This document shows positions 46,026 to 54,561 of a stretch of DNA of 64,000 nt, piece by piece (the stretch's first letter is position 1; each line of letters begins with the position of its first letter). This DNA is from Pyxidicoccus xibeiensis (GTDB taxonomy: Bacteria; Myxococcota; Myxococcia; Myxococcales; Myxococcaceae), in NCBI RefSeq assembly GCF_024198175.1, contig NZ_JAJVKV010000006.1, positions 542,411-606,410 on the forward strand, in the 5' to 3' direction. The position numbers and the translations under genes were made by a program. Below the pieces are notes generated by a model, which made no database searches, was not told the DNA's origin, and worked only from the letters and a program-made list of their open reading frames with translations.

Positions 46026-46313
46026 CTAGCGCCTGTTGCTGGCGGCTGCCTGCTCGCGCTGCAGCTCGTAGACGAAGTTGAGGACCTCGGCGACGGCGTC
46101 GTAGAGCTCCTCCGGCACCTCCTGGCCCACCTCCACGCGGTACAGCGCGTTGGCCAGGTTGACGTTGCGCATGAAGGGGATGCCGTGCTCCTTGGCGATG
46201 GCGCGAATCTTCTCCGCCTTCAGCCGCATCCCCTTGGCCACCACGCGCGGGGCGCCGTCGTTGTTCTTGTCGTACTTCAGCGCGATGGCAATCTCGGCTT
46301 CGTCGTCACTCAT
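46026..46313 (-). CDS. Free-standing SctU C-terminal domain homologue (FhlB-like)
   Basis: ATG at 46313, overlapping the sctU stop by 4 nt; 95 residues. It matches the cytosolic C-terminal part of the adjacent SctU almost motif for motif (EIAIALKYDKNNDGAPRVVAKG, AEKIRAIAKEHGIPFMRNV, VPEELYDAVAEVLNFVYEL) but lacks the membrane domain and the cleavage motif. In flagellar systems FhlB proteins of this kind can replace or modulate the C-domain of FlhB in substrate switching. Here it is a tandem duplicate of that part of SctU. Confidence 0.9.
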   Translation of the reverse strand: MSDDEAEIAIALKYDKNNDGAPRVVAKGMRLKAEKIRAIAKEHGIPFMRNVNLANALYRVEVGQEVPEELYDAVAEVLNFVYELQREQAAASNRR

Positions 46314-47398
46314 GGATTGCTCCGTTGCGCCGGGACGGCCGGGGGCCCGGACTTGAGGCCATAGACGAAGTTGAGGACCTCGGCGACGGCATCATACAGC
46401 TCCTCCGGCACCTCGTGCCCCACCTCCACGCGCAGCAGGGCGTGGGCCAGGGGCACGTTGCGCAGGGTGGGCACGTCCTGCTCGCGGGCAATGGCCTTGA
46501 TGCGCTCGGCCTTGTGGTCGATGCCGCGGGCGAGCACGCGGGGCGCGCCGTCCTTCTCGCGGTCGTACTTCAGGGCGACGGCGACGTGGTCCGGGTTGGT
46601 GACGATGACGTCCGCCTCGCGCACGGCCTCCATCTGCGCGCCCTCCATGATTTCGTGGTGGAGCTCCTTGCGCTTGGCCTTGTGGTGCGGGTCGCCCTCG
46701 CTCTCCTTGTACTCCTTCTTCACCTCCTCCTTCGACATCATCATGTCCTTCATGAAGGACTTGCGCTGCCACCACACGTCGAAGATGGCGAAGAGGACGA
46801 AGAGGAGCGCCACGCGGGTGGACACCCGCATCACCAGCTCGCCCATGATGGTCATGATGGCGCGCGTGTCCTGGCGCACCGTCTCCATCACCAGGGGCAT
46901 GGCGTCACGCACCACGCCGTAGACGACGTAGGCGGTGACGGAGATCTTGATGAGGTTCTTGAGCAGCTCCACCAACGCCTTCTTGGAGAACATGTTCTTC
47001 AAGCCGGCGAGCGGGTTGAGCTTGTCCAGCTTGGGCATCAGCGGGTCCATGGTGAAGAGCGAGCCCACCTGGACGTACTCCAGGAGCCCGCCCACCAGCG
47101 CCCCGCCCACGAGCACCGGCAGCGACACGATGATGAGCGTGCGCACCGCGAGGTACAGCGCCTGCCCCGTGACGACGCTCAGGTGGTCCGGGTGCGTCAG
47201 GTGGTCGAAGGTGAAGAGGAAGAGCGCGGAGATTTCATGCTCCAGGATGTCCCAGGTGCCCTTCACGGCGCCCAGGCCCACCAGGAGCACGCCCATGCCG
47301 CTCAGGTCCTTGCTCTTCCAGACCTGACCCTTCTTGCGAGAGTCATCCAGCTTCTTCTGCGACGGTTCTTCTGTCTTGTCTCCACTCTCGTCCGACAT
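46310..47398 (-). CDS. sctU: T3SS export protein SctU (FlhB family), NPDH cleavage motif
   Basis: ATG at 47398; 362 residues: cytosolic N-terminus (KTEEPSQKKLDDSRKKGQV), four membrane helices (about 33-205), a charged linker and the C-domain. The autocleavage loop reads NPDH at 268-271 (46586-46597), where NPTH is usual; cleavage between Asn and Pro switches export from early to late substrates. The C-domain motif PEELYDAVAEVLNFVYGL is standard. It follows sctT by 24 nt. Confidence 0.95.
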   Translation of the reverse strand: MSDESGDKTEEPSQKKLDDSRKKGQVWKSKDLSGMGVLLVGLGAVKGTWDILEHEISALFLFTFDHLTHPDHLSVVTGQALYLAVRTLIIVSLPVLVGGALVGGLLEYVQVGSLFTMDPLMPKLDKLNPLAGLKNMFSKKALVELLKNLIKISVTAYVVYGVVRDAMPLVMETVRQDTRAIMTIMGELVMRVSTRVALLFVLFAIFDVWWQRKSFMKDMMMSKEEVKKEYKESEGDPHHKAKRKELHHEIMEGAQMEAVREADVIVTNPDHVAVALKYDREKDGAPRVLARGIDHKAERIKAIAREQDVPTLRNVPLAHALLRVEVGHEVPEELYDAVAEVLNFVYGLKSGPPAVPAQRSNP

Positions 47399-47422
47399 GG
47401 CGCGCGTCCGGGGGAAACGGGG

Positions 47423-48241
47423 TCAGGCCAGCAGCCGCAGGGCTTCATGGAGGACGCGGAGCATGACCTTCAGCTCGCCCTGCATGCGCGCGAGCAGCGC
47501 GCTCATGACGAGGAAGGCGATGAGCACGCCCACCAGCGGCTTGATGGCCATGGAGATGAAGAAGACCTGGATTTGAGGGGCCACGCGGTTGATGGCGCCC
47601 AGGGCCACGTCCGTGAGGAAGGTGGCGAGCATGGCGGGAGCGGCCAGGGCCAGGCTGATGCGCAAGAGGTCCGCGAAGACACGGGTGACCAGGTCGAAGA
47701 AGGGCCACGCGCCCTGGCTGAAGCGGGGGAAGCCGTCCAGCGGCACGGTGTTGAGGCTCTCGGCGAGCGCCGAGATGACCAGGTGGTGCCCGTCCAGGGT
47801 GAGGAAGAGCACCACGGCGAGCTGGACCTTGAGGTTGGAGAAGAGCGAGACCTGCTGGCCGAGCTGCGGCACGTACAGCTGCGCGTTGTTGCTGCCGGCC
47901 ATGGTGTCCGCCAGCGTGCCAGCCACGCGCGCCGCCTCGAAGACGGAGCTCACGATGAAGGCCATGGTGAAGCCGATGAAGACCTCCTTGGCCATCAGCG
48001 CGATGTACGGCAGCGCGCTGGTGGGGATGCGCGTCACCGAGTTGGAGATGACCGGGAAGAGCACGATGGAGAGCGTCAGCCCCACGCCCATCTTCACTTC
48101 CGTGGGCACCACTTCGCCGCCCAGGAAGGGGCTGAAGATGAGCACGGGCATCACCCGGCACATCAGCAGCGCCACGGTGAAGATGACGCCCGAGACGTTG
48201 GCACGCGTGCCCAGCTCGGCCACGAGGTCCGCGACGTTCAT
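47423..48241 (-). CDS. sctT: T3SS export gate protein SctT (FliR family)
   Basis: ATG at 48241, overlapping sctS by 4 nt; 272 residues with six to eight membrane helices (FTVALLMCRVMPVLIFSPFLGG near the start; LDGHHLVISALAESLNTVPL in the middle). It forms the export gate with SctR and SctS. The gene order R-S-T-U is the classical one. Confidence 0.95.
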   Translation of the reverse strand: MNVADLVAELGTRANVSGVIFTVALLMCRVMPVLIFSPFLGGEVVPTEVKMGVGLTLSIVLFPVISNSVTRIPTSALPYIALMAKEVFIGFTMAFIVSSVFEAARVAGTLADTMAGSNNAQLYVPQLGQQVSLFSNLKVQLAVVLFLTLDGHHLVISALAESLNTVPLDGFPRFSQGAWPFFDLVTRVFADLLRISLALAAPAMLATFLTDVALGAINRVAPQIQVFFISMAIKPLVGVLIAFLVMSALLARMQGELKVMLRVLHEALRLLA

Positions 48242-48501
48242 TTGATGAGGGCGGGGAATCTGTCGAAGACGTGGAAGGTGAAGCGCACCAGCTGGCTGCC
48301 AATCCACGGCCCAGTCAGGGCCAGCACCCCGAAGACGATGACGACCTTGGGGGCGAAGGTGAGCGTCTGCTCTTGAATCTGCGTGGTGGCCTGGAAGACG
48401 GAGATGATGAAGCCGACCAGCAGGCTGGTGAGGACCGGCGGGGCCGACACCACGAGCACCAGGAACAGCGCCTCCTGGGTGATGAACGTGAGCTGATTCA
48501 T
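48238..48501 (-). CDS. sctS: T3SS export gate protein SctS (FliQ family)
   Basis: ATG at 48501; 87 residues with two membrane helices joined by the conserved ALFLVLVVSAPPVLTSLLVGF to QATTQIQEQTLTF pattern. Forms the helical export gate with SctR and SctT. The start overlaps neither neighbour, and the end overlaps sctT by 4 nt. Confidence 0.95.
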   Translation of the reverse strand: MNQLTFITQEALFLVLVVSAPPVLTSLLVGFIISVFQATTQIQEQTLTFAPKVVIVFGVLALTGPWIGSQLVRFTFHVFDRFPALIK

Positions 48502-48513
48502 GGGGGCGCGCTC

Positions 48514-49356
48514 CTAGAGGTAGCCGACGACCAGGCCCTTGGCGATGAGGTACCAGCCGTCCACGAGCACGAACAGCAGCAGCTTGAACGGCATGGAGAT
48601 GGTGGTGGGCGACAGCATGTGCATGCCCAGCGCCAGCAGGATGTTCGCCACCACCATGTCGATGACGATGAACGGTACGAAGAGCAGGAAGCCTATCTGG
48701 AAGGCCTCCTTCAATTCGGACACCACGAAGGCGGGGATGATGACCATGAAGTCCGTGCTCTCCACGGCGTCACGGTCCTCGCCCTTGCGCATCTTCTTGG
48801 CGAGGTTGAAGAAGAGGGACCGGTCCTTGTTGGTCACCTTCTTCATCAGCCAGTCGCGCAGGGGCTCCTTGGACTTGTTGGCCGCGCCCAGCAGCGTGCC
48901 CACCGTCTCCGAGGAGAAGACGCCCGGTCCCTTGGACCAGATGTCCACGCCCGCGGCCCGGTACATCTCCTGGCCCACGGGGGCCATGATGTAGACGGTG
49001 AGGATGACGGCCAGGCCCGTAATCACCTGGGTGGGCGGAATCTGCTGGGTGCCCAGCGCCGAGCGGACGATGGAGAGCACCACCGAAATCTTCACGAAGC
49101 TCGTCACCATCATCAGCGCGAAGGGCACCAGGCCCATGGCGGCGAGCGCGAGGATGAGGATGAGCGGGCGCGAGGTGAACGAGTCGCTGCTCACCGCCTC
49201 GTTGGCCACCGAGTCGGGCAGGGCGGCCCCGCGCCCCTTCTTCTGGGCGAGCGCGATGAAGGGGTGGAGCGAGACCGCGGCCGCGAACAGCCAGGGCGGG
49301 ATACGCGGAAGGAGGGGGCGGGCGGAGAGCGAGGCGTTCACGGTCAGGGTCTTCAA
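48514..49356 (-). CDS. sctR: T3SS export gate protein SctR (FliP family)
   Basis: The frame begins with a TTG at 49356, overlapping the fliO-like stop (TTGA); a GTG at 49341 is an alternative. 280 residues. A cleavable-type hydrophobic N-terminus (WLFAAAVSLHPFIALAQ), as in flagellar FliP, is followed by the membrane domain: MVTSFVKISVVLSIVRSALGTQQIPP, FMVIIPAFVVSELKEAFQIGFLLFVPFIVIDMVVANILLALGM. The presence of a signal-peptide-like start favours the flagellar FliP form over typical T3SS SctR, which usually lacks it. Confidence 0.95.
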   Translation of the reverse strand: MKTLTVNASLSARPLLPRIPPWLFAAAVSLHPFIALAQKKGRGAALPDSVANEAVSSDSFTSRPLILILALAAMGLVPFALMMVTSFVKISVVLSIVRSALGTQQIPPTQVITGLAVILTVYIMAPVGQEMYRAAGVDIWSKGPGVFSSETVGTLLGAANKSKEPLRDWLMKKVTNKDRSLFFNLAKKMRKGEDRDAVESTDFMVIIPAFVVSELKEAFQIGFLLFVPFIVIDMVVANILLALGMHMLSPTTISMPFKLLLFVLVDGWYLIAKGLVVGYL

Positions 49357-50267
49357 GCGCCGGGGGGCTGGGAGGGAGAGCCACCGGAGCGGCGGGAGAG
49401 GAGCTTCTGGAGGAAGGGGCTCAGGGGGACCACGTTCGTCGGAGGTCGCTGCGAGCGGATGCGCTCCACCGCCTCGGTATCCAGCTTCGACAGCAGCTGC
49501 AGGCCGGCCTCGCCACCGCCCACCAGCAGGTACTCGTCCGCGGCCTTGAGGACGAAGAGCGTGCGGCGCTGGTCCAACGGCAGGCGCTCCACCACGGAAA
49601 CCACCGGCTCGCGGCCCGCGGTGGTGCCCTGCAGGCCCATCAGCCGGCGCAGGCCCACGTTCAGTGTGAGGTAGATGGAGGCCACCACCGCGCCCAGCAC
49701 CAGCAGCGTGCGGATGAGCGTCCAGCCCAGGCTGTCCGGCTCCGCGTCCGCCTCCGTGCCCAGGGGCGGCTCGGCGGCCGGGTCCTGCCAGAGCGGCTCG
49801 GCGTCGGCGGCCCGGGCGGAAGGCTCCTGCGGGACGGTGTCCGTCCGCGCGGGGGGAGCGGCTTCCACGGGCATGGTGGAGGGCTGCGCCGTCACGGCGT
49901 TCCCGGACGCGGCCGTTGGCGCGGGCGCGGCCGGTTGAGCAGGCGCAGCCGCAGGCGTCGTCGCGGAGGCCGGAGGTGGCGCGGCGGTCGTTGGAGCAGG
50001 TGCAGCCGCAAGAGCCGGAAGCGGCGCGGCGGCCGTTCGAGCAGGTGCAGCCGCAGGAGCCGGAGGCGGCGCGACGGCCGTTGGCGCGGGCGTTGGCGTC
50101 GTCGCGGTGGCCGGGCTCGCGGCGGGCCCGGCCTTTGCGGGGGCCTCCACGGAGGGGCTCCCCGAAGGCGCGGGCTCGGCTGGAGCCTGCGCCAGGGCGG
50201 CGGGCGGCGTGAGGACCAGCGCGGCGCCGAGCAGCAGGCGCATGAAGGGGGGGCGGAGGACTGCCAT
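49353..50267 (-). CDS. FliO-like export accessory protein with Ala/Pro repeat region
   Basis: ATG at 50267, with an ATG at 50243 starting a tighter signal peptide (MRLLLGAALVLTPPAALAQ). 304 residues. Residues about 30-165 are a Pro/Ala/Thr repeat region (AAPAPTTAAPPPA and similar). One membrane helix (LIRTLLVLGAVVASIYLTLNVGLRRL) is followed by the FliO C-domain (VSVVERLPLDQRRTLFVLKAADEYLLVGGGEAGLQLLSKL). FliO helps assemble FliP in flagellar export and is not part of standard virulence T3SS, so its place here before sctR is a flagellar trait. Confidence 0.85.
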   Translation of the reverse strand: MAVLRPPFMRLLLGAALVLTPPAALAQAPAEPAPSGSPSVEAPAKAGPAASPATATTPTPAPTAVAPPPAPAAAPARTAAAPLPALAAAPAPTTAAPPPASATTPAAAPAQPAAPAPTAASGNAVTAQPSTMPVEAAPPARTDTVPQEPSARAADAEPLWQDPAAEPPLGTEADAEPDSLGWTLIRTLLVLGAVVASIYLTLNVGLRRLMGLQGTTAGREPVVSVVERLPLDQRRTLFVLKAADEYLLVGGGEAGLQLLSKLDTEAVERIRSQRPPTNVVPLSPFLQKLLSRRSGGSPSQPPGA

Positions 50268-50402
50268 GGCTGGGCGCGAGGCTAGTTCATCGGCCGGAGG
50301 ACCGCCACGGGCCCCCGCCCGGCCGCCCGCCCCTGCCCGCCTGCTCCTCGCCGGAGCCGCCCCCGAAGGGCCCGACTCGCGGGCCCGGCTCGAAGACCCG
50401 GC

Positions 50403-51779
50403 TCAGGCCAGGGTGAGGATGCGCACGCCGAGCTGGCCCTCGATTTCGACCAGCTCGCCCCGGGCCACCACCTTGCCGTTGACGGACAGCTCCACCGGCT
50501 CGCCCGGGCCCCGGTTCAGCTCGATGACCTGCCCGGCCCTCATCCCCACCACCTGCTGCGCCGTGACGGGCACGCGCGCCAGCTCCACGGCAATCTGCAG
50601 GGGCAGATCCCCCAGCAGGTCGCTTCCGTCCGGCTTGTTCACGTCGTCCAAGGCCGCCCCTTCCAGTTCCGGAGGCACGTCCAGCTCCGGGTTCGTGAAG
50701 TCCTCTGCTTCTTCCCCTTCGCCCTCCTCCGAGCCCGAGCCCGGGTGGCCCGCCTCGCCGGGGACGATGTCGGTGATGCGCGCCCGATAGCTCCCGCCCT
50801 CGACGAACACCTCCGCGTCCGCGCGGCCCGCCCGCCCCGTGCCCACCCGCAGCTGCGCCCTGCCGGCCTCGCCCCGGTCCGGCCGCGCCGACAGCGCGTC
50901 CACCAGGAGCACGTCCTTCACCCGCAGGCTCGCCAGGTCCCGGGCGGAGATCTCCGCCGTGCCAATCTCCGCCCGCAGCCAGCTCTTCACCGCGGACAGC
51001 CGGCTGGCGAACGCCTCCAGGTCGTCCCTGGAGCGCACGCGCCGCTGGGCGCTCTCCACCTTCGGCTCCGCCGCCTCCAGCACCGCCGAGGGCACCACCA
51101 GCCGCACCATGCCGCCGTGCGGCCCCAGCGTCGCGTGGAGGTGGACGGCCAGCATGGGCCCGTCGTCCCCCAGGCGCGCGGACACCTCGTCCACGCCTCG
51201 CGCCACCCCGTCCAGCCGGGGGCGCGGCACCGCGTCCTGCATCGCGGGCACCAGCACCTTGAGGGCCTCCAGGACGACGTAGCCCATCACGCCCTCCTCG
51301 ATGTCCGTCAGCGGCCGCAGGCCCACCATCTCCCCGGCACCGCCCAGGAGCAGGTCCACCGCCGCGTGCGCCAGGGCCAGCTCCACCTCCAGCACCGCCC
51401 TGCCCTGCAGCGCCCCGGGCGCCAGCACCGCGAGGAACGTGGGGTCCCCCAGGAAGCGCCGCAGCTCCGACATGGGCCGCACCTGGACGGACTCCAGCGT
51501 CAGCTGCACGTCCGCGTCGAAGAGCGCCTTGAGACGCGCGGACACCTCGGCGAGCGTCCCCTTCGACGGCGTCAGCCAGCGCAGCCGCTCCGCGAGCAGG
51601 CCCTGCGCCCGGGACACCTTCTCCAGGTTCCGGAACACGAACGGACGCCAGGCGCGCTCCGGGCGCTCCGGCTTCGCGGCCACGGGACGCTCCGGGCGGG
51701 AGGGGCGCAGCTGGCGGAGGTCCACCAGCATGGTCCGCTCATGCGTGCCCGGCGCGTCGTCGTCGGGCTCCACGCTCAT
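50403..51779 (-). CDS. sctQ: T3SS sorting-platform/C-ring protein SctQ (SpoA domains)
   Basis: ATG at 51779, overlapping sctP by 4 nt; 458 residues. The C-terminal about 70 residues are a SpoA (FliN-type) domain (LPLQIAVELARVPVTAQQVVGMRAGQVIELNRGPGEPVELSVNGK). An earlier SpoA-like segment at about 290-340 and an N-terminal FliM/SctQ-like region complete it. SctQ forms the cytosolic sorting platform that collects chaperone-bound substrates with SctK, SctL and SctN. The 135 nt to the fliO-like gene hold nothing recognisable. Confidence 0.88.
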   Translation of the reverse strand: MSVEPDDDAPGTHERTMLVDLRQLRPSRPERPVAAKPERPERAWRPFVFRNLEKVSRAQGLLAERLRWLTPSKGTLAEVSARLKALFDADVQLTLESVQVRPMSELRRFLGDPTFLAVLAPGALQGRAVLEVELALAHAAVDLLLGGAGEMVGLRPLTDIEEGVMGYVVLEALKVLVPAMQDAVPRPRLDGVARGVDEVSARLGDDGPMLAVHLHATLGPHGGMVRLVVPSAVLEAAEPKVESAQRRVRSRDDLEAFASRLSAVKSWLRAEIGTAEISARDLASLRVKDVLLVDALSARPDRGEAGRAQLRVGTGRAGRADAEVFVEGGSYRARITDIVPGEAGHPGSGSEEGEGEEAEDFTNPELDVPPELEGAALDDVNKPDGSDLLGDLPLQIAVELARVPVTAQQVVGMRAGQVIELNRGPGEPVELSVNGKVVARGELVEIEGQLGVRILTLA

Positions 51780-52663
51780 GTCTTCGCCTCGAACTTCACG
51801 TCCTCCAGCTTGAGGCCGCGGCCGCCCAGCGCCGTCTTCAGGCCCTCACGGTGCTCCTCCAGCAGCTTGAGCACGTCGCGGTTGCTGCCGCTGAAGGTGG
51901 CCGAAATCTTCCCGTTCTTCGCGCTGACCTTGATGGACAGGCCGTTGAGCACGTCGCCGCGCAGGTCAATCTGGAACTCCGCGTTGCCCGCGGCGTTGGT
52001 GCCCACGCGCACCCGCTCGACAATCTTCTGGGCAATCTCCGTGGCGATGGCGCGCAGCCGCTCGGAGCCCGCGGTGTCCTTGGGCTTGGCCACCGGCACC
52101 GGCGCCATCAGCGCGGGGTTGAAGCGGAAGCCCGGGCCCATCTCCGTCCCGCCCTCCTTCTTGTCCTTCCCGCCCCCGCCGCTGCCCTTGCCACCGCCCG
52201 CGTCGGCGTCCGCCCGGATGGCGGCGCCCTTCTCCGAGTTGACCTGGCCGATGGCGGACTCGGACTTGCTCAGGTCCTTGTCGCGTGTCTCGGAGGTGCG
52301 CTTGTCCTCGCGGGAGTCCGACACGCGGGAGCCGGAGCGGGCCTCCGCGGCGTTCGTGTCCGCGCGCTTCTGCGTCTGGGCCGTGGACTGGCCTCCGGCC
52401 GTGGAGGGCTGCTGCTGCAGCTTCTCGCCGAAGGTCTTCCCCTCCTGCGTGGCCCGGGCCAGCACGGCGCGGGCCAGGCCCCCCTGCGGCGGGGCCGGCG
52501 TCTGGGGCGCGGCCGGCGGCGGGGAGGTGGGCTGCTGCATCAGCTTCTGGAAGGCGGAGGCGCCCTCCTGGCGCTTCTTGGCCTGGCCCTCCTGGAGCTT
52601 CTTCTCCTGCATGATGCGCTCGGCCAGGCGCGCTGCATCGCGATCGTCGTCGACTCGGCTCAT
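51776..52663 (-). CDS. sctP: T3SS needle-length/specificity protein SctP (FliK-like)
   Basis: ATG at 52663; 295 residues. Low-complexity N-terminus rich in Gln, Lys, Pro and Gly, then a C-terminal beta/helix domain (about 200-295: ATEIAQKIVERVRVG, EFQIDLRGDVLNGLSIKVSAKNGKISATFSG), the FliK/HrpP T3S4 domain that talks to SctU to switch specificity. Position between sctO and sctQ is that of SctP. In a needle-less system the ruler role may be lost while the switch remains. Confidence 0.8.
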   Translation of the reverse strand: MSRVDDDRDAARLAERIMQEKKLQEGQAKKRQEGASAFQKLMQQPTSPPPAAPQTPAPPQGGLARAVLARATQEGKTFGEKLQQQPSTAGGQSTAQTQKRADTNAAEARSGSRVSDSREDKRTSETRDKDLSKSESAIGQVNSEKGAAIRADADAGGGKGSGGGGKDKKEGGTEMGPGFRFNPALMAPVPVAKPKDTAGSERLRAIATEIAQKIVERVRVGTNAAGNAEFQIDLRGDVLNGLSIKVSAKNGKISATFSGSNRDVLKLLEEHREGLKTALGGRGLKLEDVKFEAKT

Positions 52664-52696
52664 GACGTCATTCCGGAGGGAGGGGGTGGCGGCAGG

Positions 52697-53185
52697 TTAC
52701 TTGCGCTGCCGAGCCAGGAACAAGGCGTTGCCAATCTCCTCCTGGTTCAGCTCCTCGCGCTGTTGGCGCTCGTACTTCACCTGCTTCTGCCAGGTCTCTT
52801 TGTTCTTCTCGATGGCCTTGAGCTCCATGGCCGCGTCCGACATCTCCTGGCGGCGCCGCTCGACCAGGCGCTCGGCCACCTTCACCGCCTCCCGCTGGCG
52901 CTCGACCTCCAGCGCCACCTGCGCCTCCTCGTCCTTCAGGCGCTCCTCGAAGCGGCTCATCATGTTCATGCCGTTGATGCCGGCACCCTTGGCCATGACC
53001 TCCTTGAGGTAGGCGGCGACCTTCGCCTTGCGCTCGCGCTTGCGGCGCTCCAGGTCGTCGATGAGCCGCTGGAGCTCCACCTGCTCCTTCTTGAGGGCCT
53101 CGTTGGCGGCGGCGAAGGCCTGCTCCGCCTCCTCCTTGGCCCGGGCGCGCATGTCCAGCAGGGTCTGCAACCGGTACGGGGGCAT
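52697..53185 (-). CDS. sctO: T3SS stalk protein SctO (FliJ family)
   Basis: ATG at 53185; 162 residues, almost entirely a charged two-helix coiled coil beginning MPPYRLQTLLDMRARAKEEAEQ and ending KYERQQREELNQEEIGNALFLARQ. FliJ/SctO sits in the centre of the SctN hexamer and links it to SctV. Position directly after sctN agrees. Confidence 0.87.
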   Translation of the reverse strand: MPPYRLQTLLDMRARAKEEAEQAFAAANEALKKEQVELQRLIDDLERRKRERKAKVAAYLKEVMAKGAGINGMNMMSRFEERLKDEEAQVALEVERQREAVKVAERLVERRRQEMSDAAMELKAIEKNKETWQKQVKYERQQREELNQEEIGNALFLARQRK

Positions 53186-53235
53186 GGTGGCCCCATCCTA
53201 CCCCGGATTGCCGGCCGCGCACCCCCGCCCCGGTG

Positions 53236-54549
53236 TCACTCGTCGAACAGGGCGATGAGCTGCTCCACCGTGTCCTCGAAGGTGGAGTTGGAGTGGGTGT
53301 CCTGCTTGAGGAACTCGATGATGGCCTCGTACTTGTCGATGGCCCGGTCCGTCCGGGGGTCCGTGCCGTACTGGTAGGCGCCCAGGAGGATGAGGTCGCG
53401 CTGCTTCTCGTAGGTGGAGAGCAGCTCGCGCAGCGTGCCGGCCGCCTTCTTGTGCTCCTTGCTGACGATGCCGCTCATCACACGGCTGAGGCTGGCCAGC
53501 ACGTCCATGGCGGGCCACTGGTTGCGCTCGCCCAGGGCGCGGTTGAGGATGAAGTGGCCGTCGAGAATACCGCGGACCTCGTCCGCGATGGGCTCCTCCA
53601 TGTCACCGCCGGCCACGAGGCACGTGTAGATGGCGGTGCACTTGCCCTTCTGCGAGTTGCCCGTGCGCTCCAGGATGCGCGGCAGCATGGAGAACACGCT
53701 GGGCGGGTAGCCCTGGCGGGCCGGGGGCTCACCCACGGCGAGGCCAATCTCACGCTGGGCGCGGGCCAGACGCGTCACGGTGTCCAGCATGAAGAGGACG
53801 TTGCCGCCCCGCTCGCGGAAGTACTCGGCGATGGCCGTGGCCACGTAGGCGGCGCGCAGACGCACGAGGCTGGGCTGGTCGGAGGTGGCGCACACCAGCA
53901 CGGAGCGCTTCATGCCCTCCTCGCCCATGGCGTCCTCGATGAACTCGCGCACCTCGCGGCCACGCTCGCCGATGAGGGCCACGACGCAGAGGTCGGCCTT
54001 CGTGTTCCGGGCTATCTGCCCCATCAGCGTGGACTTGCCGACGCCGGAGCCGGCGAAGAGGCCCACGCGCTGGCCCTCGCCCACGGTGAGCAGCCCGTCG
54101 ATGCAGCGCACCCCCAGGGGCAGCGGCCGCTCGATGCGCTGGCGGGTGAAGGGGTCCGGGCAGTCGCGGTCCACGGACCAGTCGATGAGGCCCTCGTCGG
54201 GCAGCGGGCTGCCGTCCATGGGCTCGCCAATGCCGTTGAGCACGCGGCCGAGCAGCGCCTCGCCGCACTTGATGCTCAGCGGCTTGCCGGTGGGGATGAC
54301 CTCGCTGTCCGGGCCGATGCCCTGCAGCTCGCCCAGGGGCATGAGCATGACCTCGTCACCCTGGAAGCCGACCACCTCGGCCTTCACCGCGTTGCGGTTG
54401 CGGCTCTTGATGAGGACCAGCTCGCCCACGCGCACGTTGGGCACGCTGGCCTTGATGATGAGGCCGGTCAGCTCGGTGACGCGGCCCCGGACGCGCACCA
54501 CCTGCGCTTCCTTGATGAGGTCGAAGTAGTGCGACAGGTCGAGCGCCAT
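53236..54549 (-). CDS. sctN: T3SS ATPase SctN (FliI family)
   Basis: ATG at 54549 with a GAGGAGG ribosome site; 437 residues. P-loop AGSGVGKST at 166-174, GERGREV after it, Walker B VLFMLDTVTRLARAQ, and the SctN/FliI signature PARQGYPPSVFSMLPRILERTGN. It unfolds substrates and releases chaperones. Full length, no frameshift. Preceded by sctL (12 nt). Confidence 0.97.
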   Translation of the reverse strand: MALDLSHYFDLIKEAQVVRVRGRVTELTGLIIKASVPNVRVGELVLIKSRNRNAVKAEVVGFQGDEVMLMPLGELQGIGPDSEVIPTGKPLSIKCGEALLGRVLNGIGEPMDGSPLPDEGLIDWSVDRDCPDPFTRQRIERPLPLGVRCIDGLLTVGEGQRVGLFAGSGVGKSTLMGQIARNTKADLCVVALIGERGREVREFIEDAMGEEGMKRSVLVCATSDQPSLVRLRAAYVATAIAEYFRERGGNVLFMLDTVTRLARAQREIGLAVGEPPARQGYPPSVFSMLPRILERTGNSQKGKCTAIYTCLVAGGDMEEPIADEVRGILDGHFILNRALGERNQWPAMDVLASLSRVMSGIVSKEHKKAAGTLRELLSTYEKQRDLILLGAYQYGTDPRTDRAIDKYEAIIEFLKQDTHSNSTFEDTVEQLIALFDE

Positions 54550-54561
54550 GGTGTCGCCTCC

